Counted from the first letter of the stretch, positions 46,049-56,116 are shown. The stretch is 58,230 nt of DNA from Flavobacteriales bacterium (GCA_023251075.1 JAHEZM010000020.1:1-58230); one strand, 5' to 3'. Numbers and translations: made by a program. Notes: generated by a model not told the origin, from the letters alone.

Positions 46049-46921
46049 TCACATTGTTAGGTCAACACCAAATCGTTCTTTTATACCTTCATTTCCCTGT
46101 AATCCACCTGTATGAATCACCAAAATTTTACTTCCTACGGGAAAAGCATATTTACCCACTAAATCAAAAAGTCCGTACATCATTTTTCCTGTATAAATTC
46201 CATCTAACGGGATTTTATAACGATGTTGGAAATCGAGAATAAAAGAAATTAATTCATCATTTAATTTTGCGTAACCACCAAAATGGTAATCAAAAATCAA
46301 TTGCCAGTTTTGCGCTTTGTAATCAATACTTTTTAAATTATTGGAAATGTCATTTTGTAAAAATTCGGCACCTTTCAGAACAGGAAATCCAAGAATTTTT
46401 TGTTTTACCAAAGTAGAAGCAATCAAACCGCTTATAGTATTTCCTGTTCCACAAGCGCAAACGATATAATCAAATTCTTCTGCTCTTGCATCTAAAATTT
46501 CTGAACAACCTTTCATGCCAAATTCATTCGCTCCTCCTTCAGGAATCACCCAAATCCCATTTCCACTCTCACTCTGCTTTAGTTTGTATTTTTCCCTTGA
46601 AACAAAATGCAATTCCATTCCTTGTTCTTTACAAAAATGTAATGTTGCATTTTCTACTTCCTCCCCTCTCACTATAGCAATAGTTTTAAAACCATTTTCT
46701 TTGCCCGCATAAGCAGTTGCTGCCAAGTGGTTGGAAAAGGCGCCACCAAAGGTAAGAATGGTGTGAGCCCTCATTTTTTTTGCTTCTTCTATATTGTATT
46801 TAAGTTTCCACCATTTATTGCCGGAAATAAAAGGATGACGCAAATCTTCGCGTTGAATAAACAACTTTACACCATTTAATTCGTCGATATTTTGAATAGG
46901 AATTGTACCTTTAAACATCAT
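46049..46921 (-). CDS. ACC deaminase / D-cysteine desulfhydrase family protein
   Basis: A PLP enzyme of the tryptophan-synthase-beta fold. The PLP Lys lies in FISGNKWWKLKYN, the GGAFSNHLAATAYAGK loop binds substrate, and VCACGTGNTISGL holds the phosphate-binding loop. It could deaminate 1-aminocyclopropane-1-carboxylate or desulfhydrate D-cysteine; the residues that separate these activities cannot be judged here. The start is taken as ATG 46921 (291 codons with stop); a longer frame to 47101 overlaps DUF5522. Divergent from DUF5522 by 9 bases. Confidence 0.85.
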   Translation of the reverse strand: MMFKGTIPIQNIDELNGVKLFIQREDLRHPFISGNKWWKLKYNIEEAKKMRAHTILTFGGAFSNHLAATAYAGKENGFKTIAIVRGEEVENATLHFCKEQGMELHFVSREKYKLKQSESGNGIWVIPEGGANEFGMKGCSEILDARAEEFDYIVCACGTGNTISGLIASTLVKQKILGFPVLKGAEFLQNDISNNLKSIDYKAQNWQLIFDYHFGGYAKLNDELISFILDFQHRYKIPLDGIYTGKMMYGLFDLVGKYAFPVGSKILVIHTGGLQGNEGIKERFGVDLTM

Positions 46922-46930
46922 TGAACAAAG

Positions 46931-47113
46931 GTGAGCGAAATTTTTGAAAGCGGAAAGCAATTTGAACCCGACGATTTCTATTGGGAAAACGGATTTAGGG
47001 TATTTACGGCAAAATATTTGCTGAAACGTGGCTATTGCTGTAAGTCGGGATGTCGTCATTGTCCCTACGGCTTTAAAAAAACAAAACCAAAAAATGATCA
47101 TCTACAACCTTAA
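46931..47113 (+). CDS. Small DUF5522-type Cys-rich protein
   Basis: GTG at 46931 opens a 60-residue frame with NGFRVFTAKYLLKRGYCC, then SGCRHCPYGF. The RGYCC...GCRHCPYG pattern is the DUF5522 signature as I know it, and its four Cys probably bind metal. It has no signal peptide. It lies 4 bases before the lipoprotein gene and can share its transcript. Function unknown. Confidence 0.8.
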   Translation: MSEIFESGKQFEPDDFYWENGFRVFTAKYLLKRGYCCKSGCRHCPYGFKKTKPKNDHLQP

Positions 47114-47117
47114 CACC

Positions 47118-47531
47118 ATGAAAACACAATCAATCCTCATCCTCACTCTCCTCACTGCTTTAGTGTCTTGTACTAAAGAACCCGAAACAAACAAAGACAT
47201 TAGAACCGATTTTTTAGGTACTTGGAAATGTACTCAATCCAGTAAGTTGAATGGAAGCTCAGAATTTTTAGTAAGCATTAAAATCGATTCCACACATGAT
47301 TCCCGTATCAATATGTTTAATTTTTACAATATTGGCAGTTCTAAAAAAATATATGCCAATATAAGTACAGTAGCGGCTAAACCACTAAGCATGCCTTTTC
47401 AACCCACTGGTTCTAGTGAGGATATTGAAGGTGATGGAAGTGATGTGTCGAGCACTAAATTAACCTTCGATTATGTTGTTGATGATGGTAATGCAATAGA
47501 TAGTATTTCGGCAATCTTTATCAAACAGTAA
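47118..47531 (+). CDS. Predicted lipoprotein, 137 residues
   Basis: ATG at 47118 gives a lipoprotein signal MKTQSILILTLLTALVSCT with a lipobox Cys at residue 18. The mature part holds FLGTWKCTQSSKLNG, a start seen in lipocalin-like Bacteroidota lipoproteins, followed by Ser/Asp-rich strands. No catalytic motif is visible. A longer frame from 47028 overlaps DUF5522 and buries the signal. Role unknown. Confidence 0.72.
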   Translation: MKTQSILILTLLTALVSCTKEPETNKDIRTDFLGTWKCTQSSKLNGSSEFLVSIKIDSTHDSRINMFNFYNIGSSKKIYANISTVAAKPLSMPFQPTGSSEDIEGDGSDVSSTKLTFDYVVDDGNAIDSISAIFIKQ

Positions 47532-47566
47532 TAATTTCTTACTTTAGCGACTCAAATTTTTAAACT

Positions 47567-48379
47567 ATGGCTTCAATCAATAAAATTGCAATTCTTGGCG
47601 GCGGTAATATGGGCTTAGCCTTTGCTCGCGGATTAGTTAAATCGGGAAAATTTAAACCTGAACAAATTATCTTAACCAGAAGAATGCTTCGTAATGTAGA
47701 AGCCATACAGGCAGAAGGATTTCCTGCTACACGTGACAATGCTGAAGCTATTGTGGGTGCAGATGTTATTATTCTTGCGGTTTTGCCACAACAGGTGAAC
47801 AATGTTTTAGATGATATTAAAGCCAGTGTTGATGTAAATAAACAATTCATTATTTCTTTGATCTCTGGTGTTACCACTACTGATATTAAAGGATATTTGA
47901 ATGCTAAAATTCCGGTGGTAATTGCCATGCCAAATACAGCTATTGCTATTCAACAATCAATGACTTGTTTGGCTGCTAAAAACAGCGACAAAGAATATAT
48001 CGATTTAGCTACCGAATTGTTTGAAACAGTGGGTGAAACAGTAACAATAGATGAAGGTCAGATGACTGCTGCAACAGCTTTATGCGCTTGTGGAATTGCT
48101 TTCTTTTTGCGTTCTATTCGTGCGGCTTCTCAAGGCGGAACGGAAATTGGCTTCCATTCACACGATGCTTTGAAAATGGCGGTTCAGGTAGCACGTGGCG
48201 CCGCAGAATTGTTACACCAACATGAATCTCACCCAGAAGATGAAATCGATAAAGTAACTTCTCCTAAAGGCTGTACTATTGCCGGTTTGAACGAAATGGA
48301 ACACCAAGGATTTAGTTCTGCAATGATCAAGGGAATTATTTTGGCCAACGATAAAGCAGGAACGCTTTATAAGAATTAA
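47567..48379 (+). CDS. proC: Pyrroline-5-carboxylate reductase
   Basis: The NAD(P) motif ILGGGNMGLAFARGL is near the N-terminus. VILAVLPQQ and AMPNTAIAIQQSMTCL follow, and the C-terminal dimerisation domain has TALCACGIAFFLRSI and VTSPKGCTIAGLNEME. It makes proline from P5C. At 270 residues it is normal. The gene is closed by a perfect palindromic terminator. Confidence 0.95.
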   Translation: MASINKIAILGGGNMGLAFARGLVKSGKFKPEQIILTRRMLRNVEAIQAEGFPATRDNAEAIVGADVIILAVLPQQVNNVLDDIKASVDVNKQFIISLISGVTTTDIKGYLNAKIPVVIAMPNTAIAIQQSMTCLAAKNSDKEYIDLATELFETVGETVTIDEGQMTAATALCACGIAFFLRSIRAASQGGTEIGFHSHDALKMAVQVARGAAELLHQHESHPEDEIDKVTSPKGCTIAGLNEMEHQGFSSAMIKGIILANDKAGTLYKN

Positions 48380-48399
48380 AATAAACAAAATTTATATTT

Positions 48400-48427
48400 A
48401 GAGACGCAAAATTTTGCGTCTCTTTTT
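48400..48427. terminator. proC terminator
   Basis: AGAGACGCAAAA followed directly by TTTTGCGTCTCT is a 24-base perfect palindrome, ending in TTTTT. The hairpin would close with a T/A-rich loop. Confidence 0.75.
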
Positions 48428-48453
48428 GTTTCAGAAAAAAAGAAATATCTTTA
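48426..48453 (+). promoter_or_regulatory. Possible lemA promoter
   Basis: TTG (48426-48428), 17 bases, then TATCTTTA (48446-48453), 48 bases before the lemA start. The spacing is two short of the usual 19, so this is tentative. Confidence 0.35.
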
Positions 48454-48501
48454 AAACGCTCTGAACAAAATATTTAAATCTTAATCTTTAAAAGTAAAAT
48501 T

Positions 48502-49068
48502 ATGGCAATTATTTTGGTAGTAGGAATCGTGATAGTTTTAATTCTACTATTCGTTTCTTCTTATAACAAGCTTGTGAAACTTAGAAACAACAGAGAAAAT
48601 GCATTTGCAGATATTGACGTTCAATTAAAACAACGACATGATCTTATTCCTCAATTGGTCGATACTGTAAAAGGATATATGAATCATGAAAGCAAAGTAC
48701 TCACTGATATAACAGCCGCAAGAAGCGCTGCATTAAACGCAAATTCAATTAACGATAAAATAGCTGCCGAACAATCTTTGTCTGGCGCACTAAGCGGATT
48801 AAAAGTCGCTGTGGAAGCATACCCAAACTTAAAAGCAAATACGAATTTCATTCAATTACAAGATGAAATATCTGATATCGAAAATAAATTGGCCGCCGTT
48901 CGTCGTTACTTTAATTCTGCTACAAGAGAATTAAACAATGCTGTTCAAATGTTTCCGTCAAACATTTTAGCTGGTATGTTCAATTTCAAAACTGAAAGCA
49001 TGTTTGATGTAGGTGTTGAAGAAAGAGCAAAAATGGAGCAAGCACCTAAAATCGATTTTAGTAAATAA
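48502..49068 (+). CDS. lemA: LemA family protein
   Basis: The 188-residue protein has an N-terminal membrane helix (AIILVVGIVIVLILLFVSSYN) with the short N-terminus outside, then long helices: NRENAFADIDVQLKQRHDLIPQLVDTVKGY is the LemA core. Later VRRYFNSATRELNNAV and FPSNILAGMF complete the family pattern. Function is not well known; LemA genes often stand next to an HtpX-like protease, as here. Confidence 0.92.
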   Translation: MAIILVVGIVIVLILLFVSSYNKLVKLRNNRENAFADIDVQLKQRHDLIPQLVDTVKGYMNHESKVLTDITAARSAALNANSINDKIAAEQSLSGALSGLKVAVEAYPNLKANTNFIQLQDEISDIENKLAAVRRYFNSATRELNNAVQMFPSNILAGMFNFKTESMFDVGVEERAKMEQAPKIDFSK

Positions 49069-49075
49069 ATTGCTG

Positions 49076-50005
49076 ATGCAATATATTGGAATTCAAACTC
49101 AAATTTCAAGAAACAACATTCGTTCAGTGCTGTTATTACTGAGCTTTCCTTCACTATTACTGGTTCTAACTTATTTGTTTTTCAACATTGTTTACAGCAA
49201 TGAAAACGATGAAAATACAAATAAAATGTTTTTCAGTGCAGCTCCATTAATTATGCTGTTCGTAGCTGTATGGTTTGCCATTGCTTGGTTCTCGCATACT
49301 GCAATGATTGCCAAAGCAACCGACTCAAAGCCCCTTGAAAGACAAGAAGGAAAAAGAGTGTATAATCTTGTAGAAAATTTATGCATTTCACGTGGTTTAA
49401 AAACACCCAAAATTTACATTATCAACGACGATTCTTTGAACGCCTTTGCAAGTGGAATCAATGATGATACTTATGCGATTTCTTTATCGAAAGGTATCAT
49501 CAATAAACTAGATGATGAAGAGTTAGAAGGCGTTATTGCACATGAGTTAACACACATTATTAATCGCGACGTAAGATTACTAATAATCTCCATCATCTTT
49601 GTTGGCATATTTTCTTTTATAGCGGAATTTGCCATGCGTTCTATTTCTTTTTCAAATAACAGTCGAGATAAAAATAAAGGTGCAGGCAATGCTATGATTG
49701 TTATTGCTGTGCTTGCTTTTGCCGGTTACTTATTATCTATCTTTTTTCGTTTAGCATTGTCAAGAAAAAGAGAATATTTGGCTGATGCTGGAGCTGTCCA
49801 ACTGACAAAAAAACCTTTGGCTTTAGCAAATGCACTTCGAAAAGTTTCGGGCGACCCCTTCATTGAAGCGGTAAAACGTGAAGATGTTGCACAAATGTTT
49901 ATAGAACATCCTCAAAAAGACAAATCATTTTTCTCTTCAATTAGCGCTCTTTTTGCCACTCATCCTCCTATTGAAGATAGAATTAAAATGCTTGAACAAT
50001 TTTAA
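49076..50005 (+). CDS. M48 family membrane metalloprotease (HtpX-like)
   Basis: Two N-terminal membrane helices are followed by the zinc motif AHELTHI at about residue 166 and the third ligand in REYLADAGAVQLT. Another helix pair lies between them. The layout is that of HtpX, which degrades damaged membrane proteins. I choose ATG at 49076 (309 residues); TTG at 49070 is possible, and the longer frame from 49013 overlaps lemA. It lies 7 bases behind lemA. Confidence 0.9.
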   Translation: MQYIGIQTQISRNNIRSVLLLLSFPSLLLVLTYLFFNIVYSNENDENTNKMFFSAAPLIMLFVAVWFAIAWFSHTAMIAKATDSKPLERQEGKRVYNLVENLCISRGLKTPKIYIINDDSLNAFASGINDDTYAISLSKGIINKLDDEELEGVIAHELTHIINRDVRLLIISIIFVGIFSFIAEFAMRSISFSNNSRDKNKGAGNAMIVIAVLAFAGYLLSIFFRLALSRKREYLADAGAVQLTKKPLALANALRKVSGDPFIEAVKREDVAQMFIEHPQKDKSFFSSISALFATHPPIEDRIKMLEQF

Positions 50006-50034
50006 TTGTTTTAGTTTAAAAAAAAATCACTTTA

Positions 50035-51087
50035 TTACACCCTTCTAATTTTAAACCCTATCCACAAACTAGTAGGAAAAGCAAACCAAATTAGAAACAT
50101 TGCATACCTAGGGATATCAAAAATCAAAGTGAATATATAGGAACAAATCGCCCAATAAACAGCAAAAAGAAGAGTACACAACCCATATTTCACAGAAGGA
50201 TAAAACTCATCTTTACCTGTCATTTTCGCTGCCAATTGATCAACCAAATAATACAAAGGTTGATGGATAATTAAAAAAGGAAAAGACAGGAAATAACGCA
50301 ACAAATCATTACTAATGCGCTTTGGGGGTTTCTCGTTTTTTACTTTCGATCGTTCTATTTCTACCAATTGTCGGCCTGATGTAGGTCGCAACACTTTCAT
50401 ATTAGTAGTCATTCGTTCATCCTCCAACGCATAATCTTCTTTAGGAAGATGCAATACTATATTTTTAAGTTCCTCTTCTACTCTACTGGTGAGAATTTTT
50501 ATTTGCTCCCCTGAAGATTGAAATTCTTTTGCTACAGCTTGCACCGAAATTGGTTTACCATAATCAACCCAAGTGAAAGAACGAAAACCAAAATGCTCAG
50601 AATAATTTACACCTACAGGTAAAATTTGTATATCCATATCAGGATAGCTTTCCAATGCTCCCAACGCAATTCTCGACATTCCTTTTTTCAACGGGAACAT
50701 ATGTTTGTGTGGTTCGCAGGTACCTTCAGGAAAAATAAGCACACACTTATTTTGTGCTAAAGCTTCATAACACCATTGAAAAACTTTTCCATTATTTTCT
50801 ACACCTGTTCCATCTTGTTGACGATAAATTGGAACGAGGTTCATAGCCTTTAAAACCTTCGCAGCAAATTTTCCTTTAAAAGCATCGGAACGCGCTAAAA
50901 AATAAACCTGCTTCTTCATTTTGTACGCCACCAAAACACCATCTAAAAAAGCATTTTGATGATTTGAAGCAATGAGAATTGGTTTATTAATAGGAATGTT
51001 TTCTAAACCACTTACATAAATTTTGCGATAGTACAATGGAAGCGTAACGCGAACAAGAGTGTGGAGTATGGTATAGATAGGATTCAA
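50035..51087 (-). CDS. 1-acyl-sn-glycerol-3-phosphate acyltransferase-like protein
   Basis: The acyltransferase HX4D motif is NHQNAFLD, near residue 45, and FPEGTCEPHKHM supplies the glycerophosphate-binding EGT block. At 350 residues it is longer than PlsC because of a C-terminal part with three membrane helices. It would acylate a lysophospholipid or a related lipid. The start is TTG at 51087 (MNPIYTILHTLV), as no ATG lies nearby. Which substrate it uses is unknown. Confidence 0.85.
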   Translation of the reverse strand: MNPIYTILHTLVRVTLPLYYRKIYVSGLENIPINKPILIASNHQNAFLDGVLVAYKMKKQVYFLARSDAFKGKFAAKVLKAMNLVPIYRQQDGTGVENNGKVFQWCYEALAQNKCVLIFPEGTCEPHKHMFPLKKGMSRIALGALESYPDMDIQILPVGVNYSEHFGFRSFTWVDYGKPISVQAVAKEFQSSGEQIKILTSRVEEELKNIVLHLPKEDYALEDERMTTNMKVLRPTSGRQLVEIERSKVKNEKPPKRISNDLLRYFLSFPFLIIHQPLYYLVDQLAAKMTGKDEFYPSVKYGLCTLLFAVYWAICSYIFTLIFDIPRYAMFLIWFAFPTSLWIGFKIRRV

Positions 51088-51121
51088 AATAATTACAATA
51101 AAATATTAAATATTCAGAACG

Positions 51122-51185
<64 letters not shown>

Positions 51186-51188
51186 TCC

Positions 51189-53606
51189 CTATCTCACTTC
51201 AGCGCCTAATTTCTCTTTATAACTCTTCATCAACTTCTCCATCACTTTATCAATTTGCGCATCCACTAAAGTTTTTTCGGCATCTTGTAAAATGAAACTT
51301 AAAGCGTAAGATTTTTTGCCTTCAGGTAAATTTTTGCCTTCGTAAACATCGAATAAATTCACTTCTTTCAACAGTTGTTTTTCTACATCGAAAGCCAATT
51401 GTTCTAGCTCAACAAATTTAATTTCCTTATTCAACAACAATGATAAATCTCTTCTCACCACAGGAAATTTAGGTAATTCGGCATATTGTATTTTTACATT
51501 TTGTGCCAATTCACAGAAATTATCCCATAAAATATTGGCAACATACACCTCTTGTTTTACATCGAATTTTTTACTGAGTTTTTTATTCAGCACACCTATT
51601 TCACCCAATACTTTTTTACCCACACGAATTTCAAAAACTTCAGTATATAAAGAATTTTCGCTCGCTTTAATTTTCAATTTCGATGCTCCTATTCTATCGC
51701 ACAATTGCTGAACATATCCTTTTAAGGAAAAGAAATTTACTTTGTCTTTAGAGGCATTCCAACTCTCTTCTTCTTTATTACCAGTGATTAAAAGAGTAAG
51801 GTTGTTTTGCTCAAAAAATCCGTTTTCTGTTTTGCGATAAGTTTTACCATATTCGAAAAACTTAAGATTAGAATGCTGACGATTCACATTTCTTTGCACC
51901 GCTTCCATCGCGCCAAAAATCATGGAGCGACGCATAATAGAAAGCTCACTGCTTAAGGGATTTAACAAAGAAACAAAACCTGCATCTTCAAATTCGGGAT
52001 ATTCGGTATAGTATTCTTTATTGCTTAATGAATTGCATAAAATTTCATTAAAACCTAAAGCACTCAACTGTTGTGAAACCACCATACGAATACGTTCCTG
52101 AGGAATACCAGTAGTTATTTCCAACGAAGCACTTAACTTCTCAGGAATAGCCACTGTATTGTATCCATAGATTCTTAAAATATCTTCTATCACATCAATT
52201 TCACGTTGAACATCTACACGATAGGGAGGAACTTTTAATTCCAAGGCATCGGCACTTTCTGAAACAATTTGAATATCTAAAACAGATAAAATATTTTTTA
52301 TTTTTTCTTTAGGAATTAGTTCTCCAATTAAATCATTGCAACGTTGAAAACGGAAATGAATATTGAAATGTTGAATGGGATGAGGATACACATCAACGAT
52401 TTCCGAAGCAATTTTTCCACCGGCTAGTTCTTGAATTAAAAGCGCAGCTCTTTTTAAAGCCACTGGGGTCATATTAGGATCAACACCTCTTTCAAAACGG
52501 AAAGAAGAATCAGATTTTAATCCTAAAACTTTAGAAGATTTTCTAACTACTACCGGATTAAAGTAAGCACATTCCAGGAAAATATTTTTTGTTTTTTGGG
52601 TAGTGCCCGAATGCAATCCACCCATCACACCACCCACACACATTGGTTCGGTGGCATTCCATATCATTAAATTTTCTTCTTTTAGTTCTCTCTCCACTTT
52701 ATCTAAGGCAGTAAATTTTATTCCTGCTGCATTTTTCTTTACCACTACTTTTCCTTTCACCGCTTCATAATCAAAAGCGTGTAAAGGTTGTCCGAGTTCA
52801 TGCAACACAAAGTTGGTAACATCCACCACATTATTAATAGGGTTCAAACCAATCAGTTTCAATTTATTTTTTAACCAATCGGGAGATTCTTTAACCTCTA
52901 CACCACTAATACAAACACCCATGTAACGAACACAAGCTTCTGTATCTTCCACTTTAATATCGATAGGCAATGATGTTTCCTGTACTTTAAATTCAGTAAC
53001 AGAAGGAAGCGTTAATTGAACATTTTCTCCTCTTGATTTTAAGTAGGCATATAAATCGCGGGCTACACCATAATGTGAAAGTGCATCGGCTCTGTTAGGG
53101 GTTGGCTCTACTTCTAAAATAAAATCACTTTCCACTTTGAAATAATCTTTGGCCAAAGTTCCAACAGCTACAGAAGAATCTAAAACCATGATTCCTTCGC
53201 TATGCCCCAAACCTACTTCATCGGCACCACACAACATACCTTCGGAAAGAGCACCACGAATTTTTGATTTTTTGATGGTGAACGATTCATCGCCATTATA
53301 CAATTCAGTACCAATAGTGGCAACAATCACTTTTTGTCCGGCAGCAACATTGGGTGCACCACAAACAATATTCAATAATTCAGCAGCACCAATATCTACT
53401 TTTGTTAAACTCAATTTATCGGCATCAGGATGTTTTTCTTTTTCTTTCACTTCTCCAATCACCAAACCTACCAATCCACCTTTTACCGATTGAAGCTCAT
53501 CCACACCACCTACCTCTAATCCGATATCGGTTAAAATTTTCGATACTTCCGAAGCAGGAAGATCAATATTCAAATACTGCTTAAGCCAGTTGTAGGAAAT
53601 TTTCAT
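51189..53606 (-). CDS. pheT: Phenylalanine-tRNA ligase beta subunit
   Basis: PheT forms the alpha2-beta2 synthetase with PheS. It starts MKISYNWLKQYLNIDLPAS and then has a tRNA-binding domain (HPDADKLSLTKVDIG), the B3/4 editing domain (NNVVDVTNFVLHELGQPLHAFD), a B5 domain, a catalytic-like core and a C-terminal anticodon-binding FDX-ACB domain (ELPKFPVVRRDLSLLLNKE). ATG at 53606 gives 805 residues, the family length; the longer frame from 53648 adds 14 unlikely residues. pheS is not adjacent. Confidence 0.96.
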   Translation of the reverse strand: MKISYNWLKQYLNIDLPASEVSKILTDIGLEVGGVDELQSVKGGLVGLVIGEVKEKEKHPDADKLSLTKVDIGAAELLNIVCGAPNVAAGQKVIVATIGTELYNGDESFTIKKSKIRGALSEGMLCGADEVGLGHSEGIMVLDSSVAVGTLAKDYFKVESDFILEVEPTPNRADALSHYGVARDLYAYLKSRGENVQLTLPSVTEFKVQETSLPIDIKVEDTEACVRYMGVCISGVEVKESPDWLKNKLKLIGLNPINNVVDVTNFVLHELGQPLHAFDYEAVKGKVVVKKNAAGIKFTALDKVERELKEENLMIWNATEPMCVGGVMGGLHSGTTQKTKNIFLECAYFNPVVVRKSSKVLGLKSDSSFRFERGVDPNMTPVALKRAALLIQELAGGKIASEIVDVYPHPIQHFNIHFRFQRCNDLIGELIPKEKIKNILSVLDIQIVSESADALELKVPPYRVDVQREIDVIEDILRIYGYNTVAIPEKLSASLEITTGIPQERIRMVVSQQLSALGFNEILCNSLSNKEYYTEYPEFEDAGFVSLLNPLSSELSIMRRSMIFGAMEAVQRNVNRQHSNLKFFEYGKTYRKTENGFFEQNNLTLLITGNKEEESWNASKDKVNFFSLKGYVQQLCDRIGASKLKIKASENSLYTEVFEIRVGKKVLGEIGVLNKKLSKKFDVKQEVYVANILWDNFCELAQNVKIQYAELPKFPVVRRDLSLLLNKEIKFVELEQLAFDVEKQLLKEVNLFDVYEGKNLPEGKKSYALSFILQDAEKTLVDAQIDKVMEKLMKSYKEKLGAEVR

Positions 53607-53725
53607 GCATTTATATTTTGCGTAAAAATACAATCTATCTGCCAACAAATGAAGAACTTTTTTTAAAGTAAAAAGTCGGGAATTAAACTCACCATCTCCT
53701 GCTTTCTGTTTTTTTCTTTTCTAAG

Positions 53726-53744
53726 CACTGACAAAACACTGACA
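53726..53744 (-). promoter_or_regulatory. 11-bp-period direct repeat upstream of the cellulase gene (site 1)
   Basis: On the minus strand TGTCAGTG, TTT, TGTCAGTG. Two exact 8-base repeats lie one helical turn apart, 90 bases before the start of the GH5 gene. A close relative lies at 56123-56141 before the next T9SS gene. The pattern resembles operators of OmpR/PhoB-type regulators. Regulatory role is inferred. Confidence 0.5.
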
Positions 53745-53834
53745 TTCAATATTTATAAGGATTACAGAAGGAAGATAGCCTTATCTTAGAAAAGCTTATT
53801 TACCTCAAACTATAAACAATAAACACTTAGTTTC

Positions 53835-56060
53835 ATGAAAAAAAACTTTTACACTTTATTACTTGGCGCATTGCTATCTCTAACCTTGAGCGCACAAAAT
53901 CCAGCACAAATGTATGGCGTTAATTTAGCTGGTGCCGAATTTGGCAGCAACTTTCCGGGTACTTCCGGTACCGATTATTTTTGGCCTACCAATAGCGATT
54001 TCGACTATTTTTCTGGTAAAGGACTAAAACTGATCAGACTTCCTTTTAAATGGGAGAGAATTCAACCTACCATGAATGCAGCCTTAAATACTGCCGAATT
54101 GAACCGACTTATTGCAGCAATAGATTATGCCCAAACCAAAGGGATGTACGTAGTGGTTGATATGCACAATTACGGCAGAAGAAATATCAACTGGACGGAT
54201 TATGTGATCGGTTCAAACACCGTGCCTGTGGCCAATGTAAAAGATTGCTGGACGAGATTGGCCACTGCATTAAAAAACAAAAGCAATATTTACGGGTACG
54301 GCATCATGAATGAACCACACGATATGTTGCAATCAGCTCCGTGGTCAACAATAGCCCAAGAAATTATTAATGGAATAAGATCAAGCGATTTAACTACCAA
54401 TATTATTGTAGGTGGAGATAGCTGGAGTTCTGGTTTAAATTGGCTTACCTACAGCAATAATCTTAAAAATTTAATAGACGTTTCAAACAAACTCATCTTT
54501 GAAGCACACGTTTATTTTGATGGTGATGCTTCAGGATATTATGATCAATCCTACGATGGAGAAGGTGCTTATGCTAACGTGGGGGTTGATAGAGTAACTC
54601 CTTTTGTGAATTGGCTTGAAGCCAATAATTTGAAAGGATACGTTGGAGAATATGGTATTCCGGCTAATGATTCGAGATGGAATACTGTTTTATCAAACTT
54701 CCTAACTTACATTCAAGCCCATTGCGTTAATGGAACGGCCTGGGCAGCTGGTGGATGGTGGGGAAATTATGCACTTTCATTACAACCTGCCAATAGTGTA
54801 GATAAACCACAAATGGCAACTTTAACTAATTTCTTAACTATACCCACCAACAATTGTTCGTTTATTTGTTCAGGGCCTCAGCCCAATTTAGGTAATGATC
54901 AAACGGTTTGTAATCAGTCGGTAACATTGAATTCGGGAGTAAATGCTGCTCAGGGCATTACCTTTCAGTGGTACAAAGACAATATATTAATCAATGGTGC
55001 AGGCAACAGCACTTACAGTGCATCGGGTGCAGGAACGTATAAAGTAACGGTTACACAAAACAGTTGCGCAAAATCAGATCAGATTAATATCAACGTTAGC
55101 TCAGGATTAACCGTGCAGGGCGATACAGTGTGCAACCCAGGTGATATGGCTCACCTAAATGTTTTAACTGCAGGTGGCCCCTACAACTGGTATGCAGCAT
55201 CAACAGGAGGAAACTCATTATATACAGGATCAACTTACGATGTTACCATCAATAACAATACTAATTTTTATGTAGAAGGAAACGGGGGAGTTCGCCAATC
55301 CATTGGACCAAAAACTACAATAAACAACCCAGCTACATCAATTGATGGCTGGTACATTAATTATAATTTAGCAAGTGCCGATTCTCTGCGATTAGATTTA
55401 GATGTTAATACTACTATCGATTCTATTGATGTTTATTGCGATTACGCAGCAAGCGATCAAACACTAAAATTTACTGTGTTTAATAGCAGCGGTGCCCAGG
55501 TAGGACAAAAAATTTACACTGTAGTTGCAGGTTCTCAGTACATGATTCGCGTACCTATAGGTATTTCATTAACTGCAGGAAACAACTACAAATTAACCTT
55601 GGCAGGAACCACCATCAAATTATGGTTCGATGGTCAGGATGCACCTTATCCTTATGTGGTTTCAGGACTAGGCACAGTAAAATGGGCCTTGGCTCCATGG
55701 GGTGCCGATGGATATGAAGTGCCAAGTATTTACAATATTATTTTGAATACTACCACCAACAATAGCTGCGGAAGAACTATGGTTCAAGCTACCATCGACG
55801 TTTGTACCGACGCCATTGAAGTGGAGAAAAATAAGTTGACAATTTATCCTAATCCAAGTAATCAAAACTTCAATCTTCAATTAGAAAACATAGATAATAT
55901 TTCACAAATCATTCTATTTGATATTTCGGGAAAAGAACTTATGAGGCTACCTATCTCTTCAAATAACTTATCATTTGGTGAAGAATTAAAAGAAGGAGTT
56001 TACATCCTTAAAATAATTTCAGGAAATAAAGAAGAATACAAACAAATCATTAAACTTTGA
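53835..56060 (+). CDS. T9SS-exported GH5 family cellulase/glucanase
   Basis: A signal peptide (MKKNFYTLLLGALLSLTLSA) is followed by a GH5 domain over about residues 25-335. The acid/base Glu lies in GYGIMNEPHD, the nucleophile Glu in GYVGEYGIP, and LKLIRLPFKWERI and FEAHVYFD fit the family. Ig-like regions follow (NLGNDQTVCNQSVTLNSG, GTYKVTVTQNSCA), then a beta-sandwich, and a T9SS tail (KLTIYPNPSNQNFNLQLE). It would cut beta-1,4-glucan outside the cell. It precedes another T9SS protein by 165 bases. Confidence 0.92.
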   Translation: MKKNFYTLLLGALLSLTLSAQNPAQMYGVNLAGAEFGSNFPGTSGTDYFWPTNSDFDYFSGKGLKLIRLPFKWERIQPTMNAALNTAELNRLIAAIDYAQTKGMYVVVDMHNYGRRNINWTDYVIGSNTVPVANVKDCWTRLATALKNKSNIYGYGIMNEPHDMLQSAPWSTIAQEIINGIRSSDLTTNIIVGGDSWSSGLNWLTYSNNLKNLIDVSNKLIFEAHVYFDGDASGYYDQSYDGEGAYANVGVDRVTPFVNWLEANNLKGYVGEYGIPANDSRWNTVLSNFLTYIQAHCVNGTAWAAGGWWGNYALSLQPANSVDKPQMATLTNFLTIPTNNCSFICSGPQPNLGNDQTVCNQSVTLNSGVNAAQGITFQWYKDNILINGAGNSTYSASGAGTYKVTVTQNSCAKSDQININVSSGLTVQGDTVCNPGDMAHLNVLTAGGPYNWYAASTGGNSLYTGSTYDVTINNNTNFYVEGNGGVRQSIGPKTTINNPATSIDGWYINYNLASADSLRLDLDVNTTIDSIDVYCDYAASDQTLKFTVFNSSGAQVGQKIYTVVAGSQYMIRVPIGISLTAGNNYKLTLAGTTIKLWFDGQDAPYPYVVSGLGTVKWALAPWGADGYEVPSIYNIILNTTTNNSCGRTMVQATIDVCTDAIEVEKNKLTIYPNPSNQNFNLQLENIDNISQIILFDISGKELMRLPISSNNLSFGEELKEGVYILKIISGNKEEYKQIIKL

Positions 56061-56082
56061 CCTAGTACAAATCATTGTTTAC

Positions 56083-56116
56083 CAATCCCCGAAAATCCTT
56101 TCGGGGATTGTTTTTT
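56083..56116 (+). terminator. Terminator after the cellulase gene
   Basis: CAATCCCCGAAA and TTTCGGGGATTG form a perfect 12-bp stem with loop ATCC, followed by six T. Confidence 0.88.
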
